Positions 8,802 to 18,053 of a stretch of 40,461 nucleotides of DNA are shown here, piece after piece. The translations under genes and the position numbers were made by a program. The notes under the pieces are model-generated. The model had not been told where the DNA came from. It ran no database searches and saw only the letters and a list, made by a program, of their open reading frames with translations. Position 1 is the stretch's first letter. Each line of letters opens with the position of its first letter. The stretch is taken from contig CAIULK010000182.1 in NCBI GenBank assembly GCA_903899885.1, positions 1 to 40,461 on the forward strand. Reading direction: 5' to 3'. Source of the stretch: an uncultured Rhodospirillaceae bacterium (GTDB lineage Bacteria > Pseudomonadota > Alphaproteobacteria > Rhodospirillales > Magnetospirillaceae).

Positions 8802-9722
8802 CTACTTCGCCGCTTCGGCGTTGGTCGGCGCGAAGACCACCTCGACCTCGGTCGCGCTGGCGTCGGGGCGCTGAAGCTGGATGGTGAAGCTGGAGGTTCC
8901 CCCAACCTCGAGGGTGGAGGCCGGTGGCTGGTCGATCTTTTCTTGCACCACCTTGCGGTCCTTGTCGTACAGCGTCAGCTTCAAGGCGGGGACGGGGCGC
9001 ACGCGGTCCGACACGTTGGCGACGATGCCGCGCACCACCAACACCTCGACATCATTGACGACGACGCGTTCCGGCGTTCCGGCGTTGCGCAAATCCAGAC
9101 CGGCGCCCGGTTTTTCGTGGCGCAACCCGACCTGGGTTAGATAATCCTCGGCCGGTGGCCAAAAGGCGATGACCTTGTCTTGGAAATAAAAGACCGCGCC
9201 GCCCGCCGAACACAGCAGCAGCAGGAACAAGAACGTCCACAGAACGGCGGCGGCACCCTTGCCGCGTCCTTTTTGGTCATGGGACGGGCCGACGTCGCCC
9301 GAACCAGGGTCAAGGTCCATGTCCATTCCGGGCGGCGCGTCGCGCCCGCCGGTAAAGTCGAGGTCGAAGGCCGCCGCCGCTTGGGCCGCCGTGGCGGCGG
9401 GATCGGGGATATCCCAATCGGGCAGTTTGACATCGGCGTCGGGGTCGGATGCGCCGACTGGATCCGGGGTAAAGATCGGCGGGGGCGGCGGCGCGGGCCG
9501 GGGAGGTGGCGGTGGCGGCGGTGCCGGGCGCGGCTTGGGTGCCGGTGGCGGCGGTGCCGCTTTTGCCTTGGGTTTGGGCAGAGGCTGGGGCGGGCTATCG
9601 GGTTCGGCGACGTGCAGCCACTGATGGCGGCACCGTGAACAGCGCAACATCCGGCCCTTCGGCCCCAAAGCACCATCGGGAACCGAGAAAGACGTATCGC
9701 ATTTCGGGCAGCTAATACGCAT
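8802..9722 (-). CDS. MJ0042 zinc-ribbon / DUF3426 membrane protein
   Basis: The 306-residue protein starts with a zinc ribbon of two CxxC pairs (SCPKCDTSF and RCSRCRHQW, residues 4-34). A long proline/alanine low-complexity linker follows at about residues 40-90, then a single membrane helix near residues 160-180 (VLWTFLFLLLLCSAGGAVF). The C-terminal DUF3426 beta domain (VEVLVVRGIVANVSDRVRPVP, SFTIQL) is probably periplasmic. This architecture is common in Alphaproteobacteria, and its function is unknown. The proline-rich DNA gives long spurious ORFs on the other strand. Confidence 0.85.
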   Translation of the reverse strand: MRISCPKCDTSFSVPDGALGPKGRMLRCSRCRHQWLHVAEPDSPPQPLPKPKAKAAPPPPAPKPRPAPPPPPPPRPAPPPPPIFTPDPVGASDPDADVKLPDWDIPDPAATAAQAAAAFDLDFTGGRDAPPGMDMDLDPGSGDVGPSHDQKGRGKGAAAVLWTFLFLLLLCSAGGAVFYFQDKVIAFWPPAEDYLTQVGLRHEKPGAGLDLRNAGTPERVVVNDVEVLVVRGIVANVSDRVRPVPALKLTLYDKDRKVVQEKIDQPPASTLEVGGTSSFTIQLQRPDASATEVEVVFAPTNAEAAK

Positions 9723-9787
9723 GAACCGCCGACAGACCCCTAGAAACCACGTCCGTTATAGGATGATCGTCCGGTCCTGACAAGCCG

Positions 9788-10654
9788 CTATCCCAGCAGC
9801 CGCGCCGCCTGGACCCACCAGGACGGGTCGTGCGCATGGATCGCGGCGGCGGCGGTGCCGGCGGCGGCTTCATCGGCGAACAGGCCGAAGCAGGTGGCCC
9901 CCGATCCCGACATCCGGGCCAGCAGGCAACCGGGCTGGCCGCCGATCCGTTCCAAGACGGCGCCAATCTCGGGCACTAGGCTGACGGCGGGCGGCCCCAA
10001 ATCGTTGCGGCGCTCGGCCAGGGCGGCGGCCAAACCGGCGGCGTCGGCACAAGCGCGGGTCAATGGGTTGGGAGGGGAAAACGGCCCGCTCCGCGCCTTG
10101 AAGACCGGCGGGGTCGGGCAGAGCCGCATCGGATTGACCAAAACCAGCCACGCGGGCGGCAGGGGTGGGGTATCGGCCAGCACCTCGCCGATGCCAGACA
10201 ACGCGGCGGCCTTTCCCCGCAGGCAGACCGGCACGTCGGCCCCCAGGCTTAGGGCCAGCGCGCTCATCGCCACGGTCGGCAAGGTGGTCTTCCACAAGCG
10301 CGATAACGCGGTCAGCGCGGCGGCGGCGTCGGCCGACCCGCCGCCGATCCCAGCCGCCACCGGCAGCCGTTTGATCAAACGAATGCGGGCGTTCGCCGCC
10401 ACCCCCGCTTTTTCCGCCAAGCGCCGCGCGGCGGTTAGAACGATATTGTCCTCGCCCACGGGAAGCGAGGACGCGGTCGGCCCCTCGACCGTCAGGCTCA
10501 GCGCGTCGGCGGGTTCGACGATCAGGGTGTCGCCGGCCTCGGCGAAGGCAATCAGGCTGTCGAGCAGATGAAAACCGTCGGGCCGGCGTCCGACCACATG
10601 CAGATACAGATTGATCTTGGCATGCGCCTCGACTTGGACACCGGCGGCGGTCAT
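9788..10654 (-). CDS. ispE: 4-diphosphocytidyl-2-C-methyl-D-erythritol kinase IspE
   Basis: IspE is the fourth enzyme of the MEP pathway of isoprenoid synthesis, phosphorylating CDP-methylerythritol with ATP. The 288-residue protein has AHAKINLYLHVVGRRPDGFH (the N-terminal substrate site with its catalytic Lys), the GHMP-kinase ATP loop LPVAAGIGGGSADAAAAL, and the C-terminal MSGSGATCFGLF motif. Normal length. Its ATG overlaps the stop of the upstream TPR gene by four bases, so the two are translationally coupled. Confidence 0.95.
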   Translation of the reverse strand: MTAAGVQVEAHAKINLYLHVVGRRPDGFHLLDSLIAFAEAGDTLIVEPADALSLTVEGPTASSLPVGEDNIVLTAARRLAEKAGVAANARIRLIKRLPVAAGIGGGSADAAAALTALSRLWKTTLPTVAMSALALSLGADVPVCLRGKAAALSGIGEVLADTPPLPPAWLVLVNPMRLCPTPPVFKARSGPFSPPNPLTRACADAAGLAAALAERRNDLGPPAVSLVPEIGAVLERIGGQPGCLLARMSGSGATCFGLFADEAAAGTAAAAIHAHDPSWWVQAARLLG

Positions 10655-12366
10655 CGCGACACCGGTTTATCCGGAAGCCGTCCGGTGCGGACTTTTTCCT
10701 GCAAGGGGGCAATCTGATCGGGATCGGGGTCCAGCGACATCGCCCGTTGCCATTGCAGCCGGGCCTCGCCGGACCGACCGACCTGCCAATAGGCGTCGCC
10801 CAGATGTTCGTTGATGGTGGAATCCTCGGGCCGCAACTCGACCGCATGCTCCAACTCACGAACGGCCCCCGTGAAATCGCCGGTCCGGTACAGCGCCCAG
10901 CCCAAGGAATCGACCACCGCCCCGTCGCGCGGGTTCAAGGCGACCGCCTTTTCGATCATGGCGCGGCCTTGTTCCAAATTGATGCCGAGATCGATCCAGG
11001 AATAGCCGAGATAGTTCAGCACCTCGGAGGCGTCGGGCTTCAACTTCAGCGCCGTGATGAAGTCGGCCTCGGCCTTCGGCCATTGGTGCAGGCGGTCATA
11101 GGCGACGCCCCGGCTGTAATGAACCGACCAATAGCGGGGCTGGTTGCCCCCGGTCCGGCCGAGGGCGCGGGTGAAGGCCTGGACGGCGCCGTCATAGCGT
11201 TTGCGGTGGCTAAGAATGTCACCCAGCGTGATCAAGGGATCGACGGCGGCGGGATGGCTTTTGGCCAATGCTTCCAGCGCGGTAACCGCGCCCTCGGTGT
11301 CGTCGCCGTCATCGAGATTGACCGCCATCCGCACCTGCCCCAAGGCGTAGGCGGGCGTCGCCGGATCGATCGCGCGGTAGAGGGCGTTGGCTTCCGTCAA
11401 GCGCCCTTGCGCCGACAACAAATCGGCCAGGGTCAGCTGGGCCAGCGGAAAATCGGGCGTCAGTTCAAGCCCCAAGCGGCAAAAGACCAGGGCGTAATCG
11501 GGACTGCTGCCCTGGCGCACCAGGGTGGAGAGGTCGAACATCGCTTCGGCGATCCCGGCCTTGGCATCGGCGACCGGGCGCGGCGCGTTGGTTCCGGCGG
11601 CCAGCAATTCGGCGCCGTCGAACAGCAAGGTGTCGGGATGTTCGGCCTGGTAGGCGTCGTACAAGGCGCGGGCTTGGTCCGGGTGGCCGGTCCGCTGGAA
11701 CAGCGATCCCGCCGCCTCGATCGGGCGGATGCCGGACTGGCCCGCCAGGGCGATGGCGTATTGGGCCTGGGCGTCGGCGTCACGCCCGGCCAGATCCAGG
11801 ATCAAACCGGCGTGAAAGGCATGCAGCGCCTTCAAGGCGGGATTCTGCGCCAAGGAGGCGAGCGAGGCCAAGGCATCGTCGGTCCGCCCCTCGGCCGCCT
11901 GAACCCAGGCGGTCATCAAGGGGCCCAAAAAGGCGATGCCGCCGCGTTTGGGCAGGTTGGCGAAGCGAGCCTCGGCCTCCTTCAGGCGGCCGTCGCGGAC
12001 ATCGCGGACACCCAGCGTCAGGGTCGGCAGGGGCGAGTCGGAATCCAGGGCCACCATCCGCAGGGCCAGGGGCAGCGCTTGGTCGAAATGCCCCTCGGCG
12101 ACCATCAGGGTGAAGGTCTTGCGCATCAGATCCGCGTTTTCCGGGTCGTAATCGAGCGCGAGGCCGTAAAAAGCCGCCGCCGCCTTGGTATCACCCGAAC
12201 TGTGCGCCAAGCGGGCCGCCAGATAGGCACCCATCGCCGATCGCGGAACGACGTCCTCGTCTTGTCCCTGTGCGGCCGAGCCGGTTTTCGATTCAGGGCT
12301 GCACGCCGCGAAGGCGGCGGCCAACAAAGCCGCCACAGCCGAAAAAATAAGAACCGACCGTCTCAC
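10651..12366 (-). CDS. TPR-repeat lipoprotein
   Basis: The chosen GTG start at 12366 gives MRRSVLIFSAVAALLAAAFAAC, a compact lipoprotein signal ending in a lipobox-like AFAAC, with GGTGG five bases upstream. TTG at 12378 and GTG at 12375 are longer alternatives. The mature protein of about 550 residues is made of tetratricopeptide repeats. Clear units include YLAARLAHSSGDTKAAAAFY at the N-terminus and, near the C-terminus, GWALYRTGDFTGAVRELEHA and HLGDAYWQVGRSGEARLQWQ. It is probably a periplasm-facing protein-binding scaffold. It sits between ETF-QO (17-29 bp gap) and ispE (4-base overlap). Confidence 0.85.
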   Translation of the reverse strand: MRRSVLIFSAVAALLAAAFAACSPESKTGSAAQGQDEDVVPRSAMGAYLAARLAHSSGDTKAAAAFYGLALDYDPENADLMRKTFTLMVAEGHFDQALPLALRMVALDSDSPLPTLTLGVRDVRDGRLKEAEARFANLPKRGGIAFLGPLMTAWVQAAEGRTDDALASLASLAQNPALKALHAFHAGLILDLAGRDADAQAQYAIALAGQSGIRPIEAAGSLFQRTGHPDQARALYDAYQAEHPDTLLFDGAELLAAGTNAPRPVADAKAGIAEAMFDLSTLVRQGSSPDYALVFCRLGLELTPDFPLAQLTLADLLSAQGRLTEANALYRAIDPATPAYALGQVRMAVNLDDGDDTEGAVTALEALAKSHPAAVDPLITLGDILSHRKRYDGAVQAFTRALGRTGGNQPRYWSVHYSRGVAYDRLHQWPKAEADFITALKLKPDASEVLNYLGYSWIDLGINLEQGRAMIEKAVALNPRDGAVVDSLGWALYRTGDFTGAVRELEHAVELRPEDSTINEHLGDAYWQVGRSGEARLQWQRAMSLDPDPDQIAPLQEKVRTGRLPDKPVSR

Positions 12367-12394
12367 GCTTGCCACCAACCTGAAGTTCCACCGT

Positions 12395-14011
12395 TTACAT
12401 ATTCGGGTAATTGGGGCCGCCCCCGCCTTCCGGCACCGTCCAGGTGATGTTGCCGGTTGGGTCCTTGATATCGCAGCTTTTGCAGTGCAGGCAGTTGCCG
12501 GCGTTGATCACCAGCCGCGCCTGTGACCCGCCGCGGTCGATTTCATAGACTCCAGCTGGACAATAGCGCTGCTCCGGCGCGTCGTACAACGCCAGATTCA
12601 CGGAAATCGCGGCGCCCTCGTCGGTCAGCTTCAAGTGGTTCGGCTGATTTTCCTCGTGATGGGTGTTCGAGACGAACACCGACGACAGACGATCGAAGCT
12701 GACCACCCCGTCCGGTTTCGGGTAGGCGATCGGTTCGCAAGCGTCCGCCCGCTTCAACCCCAGGTGATCGGCGCGGTTGGGGAATGTGAACGGTGTCCGC
12801 CCCTTCAAGACATAGGCGTCCACCGCCGACCAGATCAGCCCGGGCACGAAGCCCAAGCGGAATGACGGCCGGATGTTGCGGGCTTCATGCAGTTCCCGCC
12901 ATACCCACGAGGCGCGCACCCGCTCGGGGTAGGATGCGCCGCCCTTGCCGGTCAGATCGCCGAACACCGCCTCGGCGGCCAGCATGCCCGACTTCATCGC
13001 GGTGTGGGTGCCCTTGATCTTGGGCACATTGACGAACCCGGCGGCGTCGCCGATCAGCAGGCCGCCCGGAAAATCCAAGCGCGGCTGCGACTGCAAGCCG
13101 CCTTCATACAGCGCGCGCGCACCATAGGCGATGCGCCGTCCGCCCTCGAACAGCGGGCGGATCTTGGGATGGGTCTTGAAGCGCTGGAACTCCTCGAACG
13201 GCGACAGATGGGGATTCTCGTAATCCAGGCCGACCACGAAGCCGACCGCCACCTGATGGGCGCTCAAATGATAGAGGAACGAACCGCCATAGGTCCCTTG
13301 ATCCAACGGCCAGCCGACCGTGTGCAGCACGGTGCCCGGCTTGTGTTTGGCGGGATCCACTTCCCACAGTTCCTTGACGCCCAGCCCGAAGGTTTGCGGG
13401 CTGCTGTCCTTGTCGAGCGCGAAACGGCGGATCAGCGTGGCGGCCAGCGAGCCGCGCGCCCCCTCGGCGACCAGCACCCGCGTGGCCATCAGATCGACGC
13501 CGGGCGCGAAGTTCGGGCCGGGCTTGCCATCGCGGCCGATCCCCATGTCGCCGATCGCGACGCCGGTGACCGCCCCATCCTCGCCGAACAGCGCGTGGGT
13601 GACCGCGAATCCCGGGAAAATCTCGACCTCCAAAGCCTCGGCCTGGGCGGCTAGCCAGCGGCACAGATTGCCCAGAGAGGCGACGAAATTGCCCTGATTG
13701 TGCATCGACGGCGGGGTCGGCAGCGGCACCGCGAACCGCTTGGTCAGGAACAGGAAGGAATCGGCGGTGGCCGGGGTATCGAGCGGCGCGCCCAGGGTCC
13801 GCCAATCGGGAATCAGCTCGTCCAGCGCCTTGGGGTCGATGACCGCGCCCGACAGAATGTGGGCACCAACCTCGGACCCTTTCTCGACGACGCAGACCGA
13901 CAGCTCGGCCTTGGCGTCCCGGGCCAATTGCTTAAGGCGGATGGCGGCGGCCAGACCGGCCGGACCGGCCCCCACCACCACCACGTCGAATTCCATGCTT
14001 TCGCGAGTCAT
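12395..14011 (-). CDS. Electron transfer flavoprotein-ubiquinone oxidoreductase
   Basis: ETF-QO is a membrane-attached enzyme that passes electrons from reduced ETF (fatty-acid and amino-acid oxidation) to ubiquinone. The 538-residue protein has the N-terminal FAD-binding fold VVVVGAGPAGLAAAIRL, the mid-protein quinone/FAD region GLLIGDAAGFVNVPKIKGTH, and a C-terminal 4Fe-4S ferredoxin-like domain with YCPAGVYEI and NCLHCKSCDIKDP, which supply all four cluster Cys. Length is normal. It heads the operon continuing into the TPR lipoprotein and ispE. The genes for ETF itself are not in the window. Confidence 0.96.
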   Translation of the reverse strand: MTRESMEFDVVVVGAGPAGLAAAIRLKQLARDAKAELSVCVVEKGSEVGAHILSGAVIDPKALDELIPDWRTLGAPLDTPATADSFLFLTKRFAVPLPTPPSMHNQGNFVASLGNLCRWLAAQAEALEVEIFPGFAVTHALFGEDGAVTGVAIGDMGIGRDGKPGPNFAPGVDLMATRVLVAEGARGSLAATLIRRFALDKDSSPQTFGLGVKELWEVDPAKHKPGTVLHTVGWPLDQGTYGGSFLYHLSAHQVAVGFVVGLDYENPHLSPFEEFQRFKTHPKIRPLFEGGRRIAYGARALYEGGLQSQPRLDFPGGLLIGDAAGFVNVPKIKGTHTAMKSGMLAAEAVFGDLTGKGGASYPERVRASWVWRELHEARNIRPSFRLGFVPGLIWSAVDAYVLKGRTPFTFPNRADHLGLKRADACEPIAYPKPDGVVSFDRLSSVFVSNTHHEENQPNHLKLTDEGAAISVNLALYDAPEQRYCPAGVYEIDRGGSQARLVINAGNCLHCKSCDIKDPTGNITWTVPEGGGGPNYPNM

Positions 14012-14085
14012 GTGTCTGCACCCGTTGCTTGACGGGGCTTATCTACCCGGTTTTGGTATCCGGGTTCCATGATAATTATGGCACG

Positions 14086-14586
14086 TTATTCGTGATCCGC
14101 CTCCGGCCCCGCCTCGATATCGATCGGGATGCCGGGCGCGCTTTTCGAGGCGCGGATCGCCAGGGCACTTTTGACGTGGCTGACATTGGGGGCGGAAGTC
14201 AGTTGGGTGGTCAGGAAACGCTGGTAATCGTCCCAGTCGTGCGCCACCACCTTCAGCAAGAAATCGGTCTCGCCCGCCAGCATGTGGCATTCGCGGACCT
14301 CGGGCCAGCTGAGTACCCGTTCCTCGAACCCGCGCAGATCCGCCTCGGCTTGGCTGCTCAGGCCGACCTGGGCGAAAATGGTCACAGCGAAACCCAGGCT
14401 GGCGGGGGCGATTTCGGCGTGATAGCCGCGAATGACCCCGGCTTCCTCCAGCGCGCGCACCCGGCGCAGGCAGGGCGGTGCCGAAATGCCGGCCCGGCGC
14501 GCCAACTCGACGTTGGTCATCCGGCCGTCTTCCTGCAAATCCGCCAGGATTCGACGGTCGATGCGGTCGAGCTTGACCCGCTGCAT
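14086..14586 (-). CDS. Lrp/AsnC family transcriptional regulator
   Basis: The 166-residue protein has the usual start LDRIDRRILADLQEDGRMTN and a winged helix-turn-helix (VELARRAGISAPPCLRRVRAL). The C-terminal RAM ligand-binding domain contains VLSWPEVRECHMLAGETDFL. Lrp-type regulators form octamers and respond to amino acids. It lies divergent from the peroxiredoxin with a 159-bp shared upstream region, and tail-to-head behind it is ETF-QO. The target is unknown. Confidence 0.93.
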   Translation of the reverse strand: MQRVKLDRIDRRILADLQEDGRMTNVELARRAGISAPPCLRRVRALEEAGVIRGYHAEIAPASLGFAVTIFAQVGLSSQAEADLRGFEERVLSWPEVRECHMLAGETDFLLKVVAHDWDDYQRFLTTQLTSAPNVSHVKSALAIRASKSAPGIPIDIEAGPEADHE

Positions 14587-14677
14587 TACGAAAACTCCGA
14601 AATGTCCCCCATGCGTGAAACTATATTACAAACGCCCCCGGCGCAACATCGTCCCTAAATTTTAAAACGATTCTATC

Positions 14678-14706
14678 TTGCCGTCCGTCCGGCGCGGCAC
14701 TAAATT
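14678..14706 (+). promoter_or_regulatory. Sigma-70-like promoter of the peroxiredoxin gene
   Basis: TTGCCG (14678-14683) and TAAATT (14701-14706) are separated by exactly 17 bases and lie about 40 bases before the peroxiredoxin start, which has an AGGGAG ribosome binding site. The call is from sequence pattern only. Confidence 0.5.
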
Positions 14707-14745
14707 GCCCCGCATACTTACACGGTTCGCAAGGGAGAGCGACGA

Positions 14746-15366
14746 ATGAGCGAAGCCTGCTGCTCCGGAGCGCTGGTCGGACAGACCGCGCCCGATTTCA
14801 CCGCCCAGGCGGTGATGCCCAATAACGAGATCAATCCCACCTTCAATCTGAAGACCTATCTGGCCGATTCCTATGGGCTGGTGTTCTTCTATCCGCTCGA
14901 TTTCACCTTCGTCTGCCCGTCGGAAATCCTGGCGCACCATCACCGCTTGGCCGCGTTCGCGGAACGGAAATGCAAGCTGGTGGCCGTCAGCGTCGATTCG
15001 CAGTTCTGCCATTTGGCCTGGAAGAACACCCCGGTCGATAAGGGCGGTCTGGGCAATGTCCAGTTTCCGATGGTCGCCGATCTGAACAAGACGATCGCCA
15101 AGGATTACGGCGTTCTGCTGCCGGGCGGCGTCGCGCTGCGCGGTTCGTTCCTGATCGACCGCTCCGGCCTGGTGCAGGCCGCCCATGTCAACAACCTGCC
15201 CTTGGGCCGCAATGTCGATGAGATGCTGCGCCTGGTCGATGCGTTGCAGTTCCACGAGCAACACGGCGAAGTCTGCCCCGCCGGTTGGCAGAAGGGCAAG
15301 GCCGGCATGAAGGCCAGCCCGGCGGGCGTGGCCGATTATCTGGCCAAGCACGCCACCGAACTGTGA
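14746..15366 (+). CDS. Typical 2-Cys peroxiredoxin (AhpC/Prx1 type)
   Basis: The enzyme reduces hydrogen peroxide and organic peroxides. The 206-residue protein has the peroxidatic Cys in FTFVCPSEI (about residue 60), the catalytic Arg region, and the resolving Cys in GEVCPAGWQ near the C-terminus, defining the typical 2-Cys class. A cluster of Cys at the very N-terminus (SEACCSGA) is unusual and not part of catalysis. It is monocistronic, with a strong terminator right behind. trxB follows, and thioredoxin is the usual electron donor for such enzymes, so the pairing makes functional sense. Confidence 0.95.
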   Translation: MSEACCSGALVGQTAPDFTAQAVMPNNEINPTFNLKTYLADSYGLVFFYPLDFTFVCPSEILAHHHRLAAFAERKCKLVAVSVDSQFCHLAWKNTPVDKGGLGNVQFPMVADLNKTIAKDYGVLLPGGVALRGSFLIDRSGLVQAAHVNNLPLGRNVDEMLRLVDALQFHEQHGEVCPAGWQKGKAGMKASPAGVADYLAKHATEL

Positions 15367-16383
<1,017 letters not shown>

Positions 16384-16452
16384 ACAGCCAGCCTTAGTTC
16401 CGGCACAGTACAAAAAAAGATTTCAGGGAAACTGTCCGCCGGGGATCCAAAA

Positions 16453-17346
16453 ATGGATTGGGATAAGCTGCGCGTGTTCCACGCGGTGGCGGAGGCTGGC
16501 AGCTTCACTCATGCGGGTGAGGCGCTGAACCTCAGTCAGTCCGCCGTTAGCCGTCAGATTGGGGCGTTGGAGGAATCACTTCATCTTCCGTTGTTCCACC
16601 GTCATGCCCGCGGCTTGATTCTGACCGAGCAGGGCGAGCTTTTGTACAAAACCGCCCGCGAGATATTCGCCAAATTGGCGATGACCGAGGCGATGCTGAC
16701 CGAAAGCCGTGAACAGGCCCAAGGCCCGTTGAAGGTCACCAGCACGGTCGCCTTCGGCTCGCTGTGGCTGACCCCGAAGATCAAGGATTTTCTGGAACTG
16801 TATCCCGACATTCAGTTGTCGATGGTGCTGCTGGACGGCGAGCTGGATCTGGCGATGCGCGAGGCCGATGTCGCGATCCGCATGACCCCGCCCAAACAGC
16901 CCGACCTGATTCAGCGGCATCTGTTCACGATGCACTACAACATCTACGCCTCGCCCGATTACTTGAAGCAATACGGCACGCCGAAAACCCCCCAGGATCT
17001 GGATCATCACCGGATCATCATTTACGGCGAGGATCAGCATATCGTGCTGCCCGCCGCCAATTTGAACTGGCTGGTCGAGGCTGGGGCCGACCCGGCCCAT
17101 CCGCGCCGCCCGGTGCTGGAGGTTAATAACCTGCACGGCATCTACCGGGCGGTGAAATCCGGTCTCGGCATCGCGGCGCTGCCCGACTATATGAGCGTGG
17201 ACGCCGGAAGCCTCGTGCATGTGCTGCCCGAATTGAAGGGCCCCGCCCTGGATACCTATTTCGTGTATCCCGAGGAATTGCGCCATTCGAAACGCATCGC
17301 GGTCTTCCGCGATTTCTTGCTGCGCAAAATACAGGAAACACTGTAG
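16453..17346 (+). CDS. LysR-family transcriptional regulator
   Basis: The 297-residue protein begins MDWDKLRVFHAVAEAGSFTH. The LysR winged helix-turn-helix (LNLSQSAVSRQIGALEESLH) covers residues 1-60, and a periplasmic-binding-like effector domain covers about 90-290 (LDLAMREADVAIRMT, VKSGLGIAALPDY). It is encoded 69 bp after trxB in the same direction, so it could be read through from trxB. The effector and targets cannot be told from sequence. This WDKLR-start subgroup is common in Rhodospirillales. Confidence 0.93.
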   Translation: MDWDKLRVFHAVAEAGSFTHAGEALNLSQSAVSRQIGALEESLHLPLFHRHARGLILTEQGELLYKTAREIFAKLAMTEAMLTESREQAQGPLKVTSTVAFGSLWLTPKIKDFLELYPDIQLSMVLLDGELDLAMREADVAIRMTPPKQPDLIQRHLFTMHYNIYASPDYLKQYGTPKTPQDLDHHRIIIYGEDQHIVLPAANLNWLVEAGADPAHPRRPVLEVNNLHGIYRAVKSGLGIAALPDYMSVDAGSLVHVLPELKGPALDTYFVYPEELRHSKRIAVFRDFLLRKIQETL

Positions 17347-17386
17347 GCGGGCGTTTTAGCCATGCGCCAAATGCATGCCACCGCCG

Positions 17387-17416
17387 TTGTTTTTCCGCGT
17401 GGTGGATGAATACAAA
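17387..17416 (+). promoter_or_regulatory. Candidate promoter for the 17.4-kb structured RNA
   Basis: TTGTTT (17387-17392) and TACAAA (17411-17416) are 18 bases apart, in a short AT-rich patch unlike the GC-rich surroundings. Transcription would start near 17423, just ahead of the series of hairpins. Pattern-based only. Confidence 0.4.
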
Positions 17417-17422
17417 ATATCG

Positions 17423-17568
17423 TATATAAGGAGAATGTCGTCTGCTGGATTCTGGTAGACGTCATTGTTCGGGCCGTTGCCCGGGCAGGGCCTTTGGCCC
17501 TTACGTCTCCCAGACGTAACCTCCCTGTTTACCTAGAGCCCTCGGTTTGCCGGGGGCTTTCTTTTTTT
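17423..17568 (+). ncRNA. Probable small RNA: a chain of five hairpins with CU-rich loops and a terminator
   Basis: Between the LysR gene and the convergent lipoprotein gene, about 145 bases fold into consecutive stems. They are CGTCT/AGACG (17439-17461), CGGGC/GCCCG (17470-17483), GGGCC/GGCCC (17488-17500), a perfect 8-bp TTACGTCT/AGACGTAA stem with a CCC loop (17501-17519), and a terminator. The single-stranded AACCTCCCTG after the fourth stem and the UCUCCCA loop could pair with Shine-Dalgarno sequences, as in CCUCCC-motif sRNAs of other Alphaproteobacteria. I do not match it to a known family (not 6S, 4.5S or tmRNA). An AAGGAGAATG at 17428 could alternatively start a 7-codon peptide, but the spacing is too short for normal initiation. 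Confidence 0.5.
17537..17568 (+). terminator. Rho-independent terminator of the structured RNA
   Basis: AGCCCTCGG (17537-17545) pairs with CCGGGGGCT (17550-17558, one G-U pair) around TTTG, followed by TTTCTTTTTTT. The T run ends exactly at the stop codon of the convergent lipoprotein gene. Confidence 0.9.
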
Positions 17569-17993
17569 CACTGCATCCCGTTGCCGCCGGACATCCCCGC
17601 GAACGGCTCGGTCAGATGGAGATCGCGTTCCGAGACCAAGCAGGCCTGAACGCCCGGCACGGTCCGTCCGCCCAGCGGCGCCGCGACCGTGTTGACCATG
17701 CAGGTCTGCGAGCAGGCTTCGGCGCACATCAACACTTCATTGTCCCACTGCTCCGACGCCGCCAATTGGATATACCCTCGCATCGCGGCGATTTCCTTTT
17801 CGGAATAAAGGCCGCCCAACGCCTTGGGATATTCGGCGATCATTCGGGCGGGAGTGATGTCGGAGCATTCGCAGCGCGCGACAAGGCCCATGAAGCGGGC
17901 CATGCGGGCAAAGTACGCGGGTTGATCCGGCGGCGTCTGGCTGCATCCGGCCAAAGCCAAAGCAAGCGCAAGGCACAGAGAAACGCGTTTCAT
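17568..17993 (-). CDS. Cys-rich lipoprotein of unknown function
   Basis: The start at 17993 gives MKRVSLCLALALALAGCSQ, a classic lipoprotein signal with lipobox ALAGC, and it is preceded by GGAGG seven bases upstream. A longer in-frame ATG at 18020 has no such site. The 141-residue protein has six or more Cys after the lipid Cys (RCECSD, MCAEACSQTCM, VQACLV), which suggests disulfides or metal binding in the periplasm. No family recognised. Downstream it meets the terminator of the structured RNA. Confidence 0.75.
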   Translation of the reverse strand: MKRVSLCLALALALAGCSQTPPDQPAYFARMARFMGLVARCECSDITPARMIAEYPKALGGLYSEKEIAAMRGYIQLAASEQWDNEVLMCAEACSQTCMVNTVAAPLGGRTVPGVQACLVSERDLHLTEPFAGMSGGNGMQ

Positions 17994-18053
17994 GGGACAC
18001 CTCCGGAAACGGTATTCCACTCGGACATTGTAGCACGAATCGCGCCGCCCGGC

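Noticed and set aside
9180-9624. Glycine-rich plus-strand ORFs and repeat-like DNA
   Set aside because: They are the complement of the proline-rich linker of the DUF3426 protein, not a separate repeat or gene.
14050-14080. ACCCGG/CCGGGT hairpin after the Lrp gene as a terminator
   Set aside because: Short stem, long loop and no T run in either direction.
17428-17459. Leader peptide AAGGAGAATG... of seven codons in the structured RNA
   Set aside because: Only one base separates the ribosome-site-like run from the ATG, and the following gene is on the other strand, so attenuation of a downstream gene is not possible.
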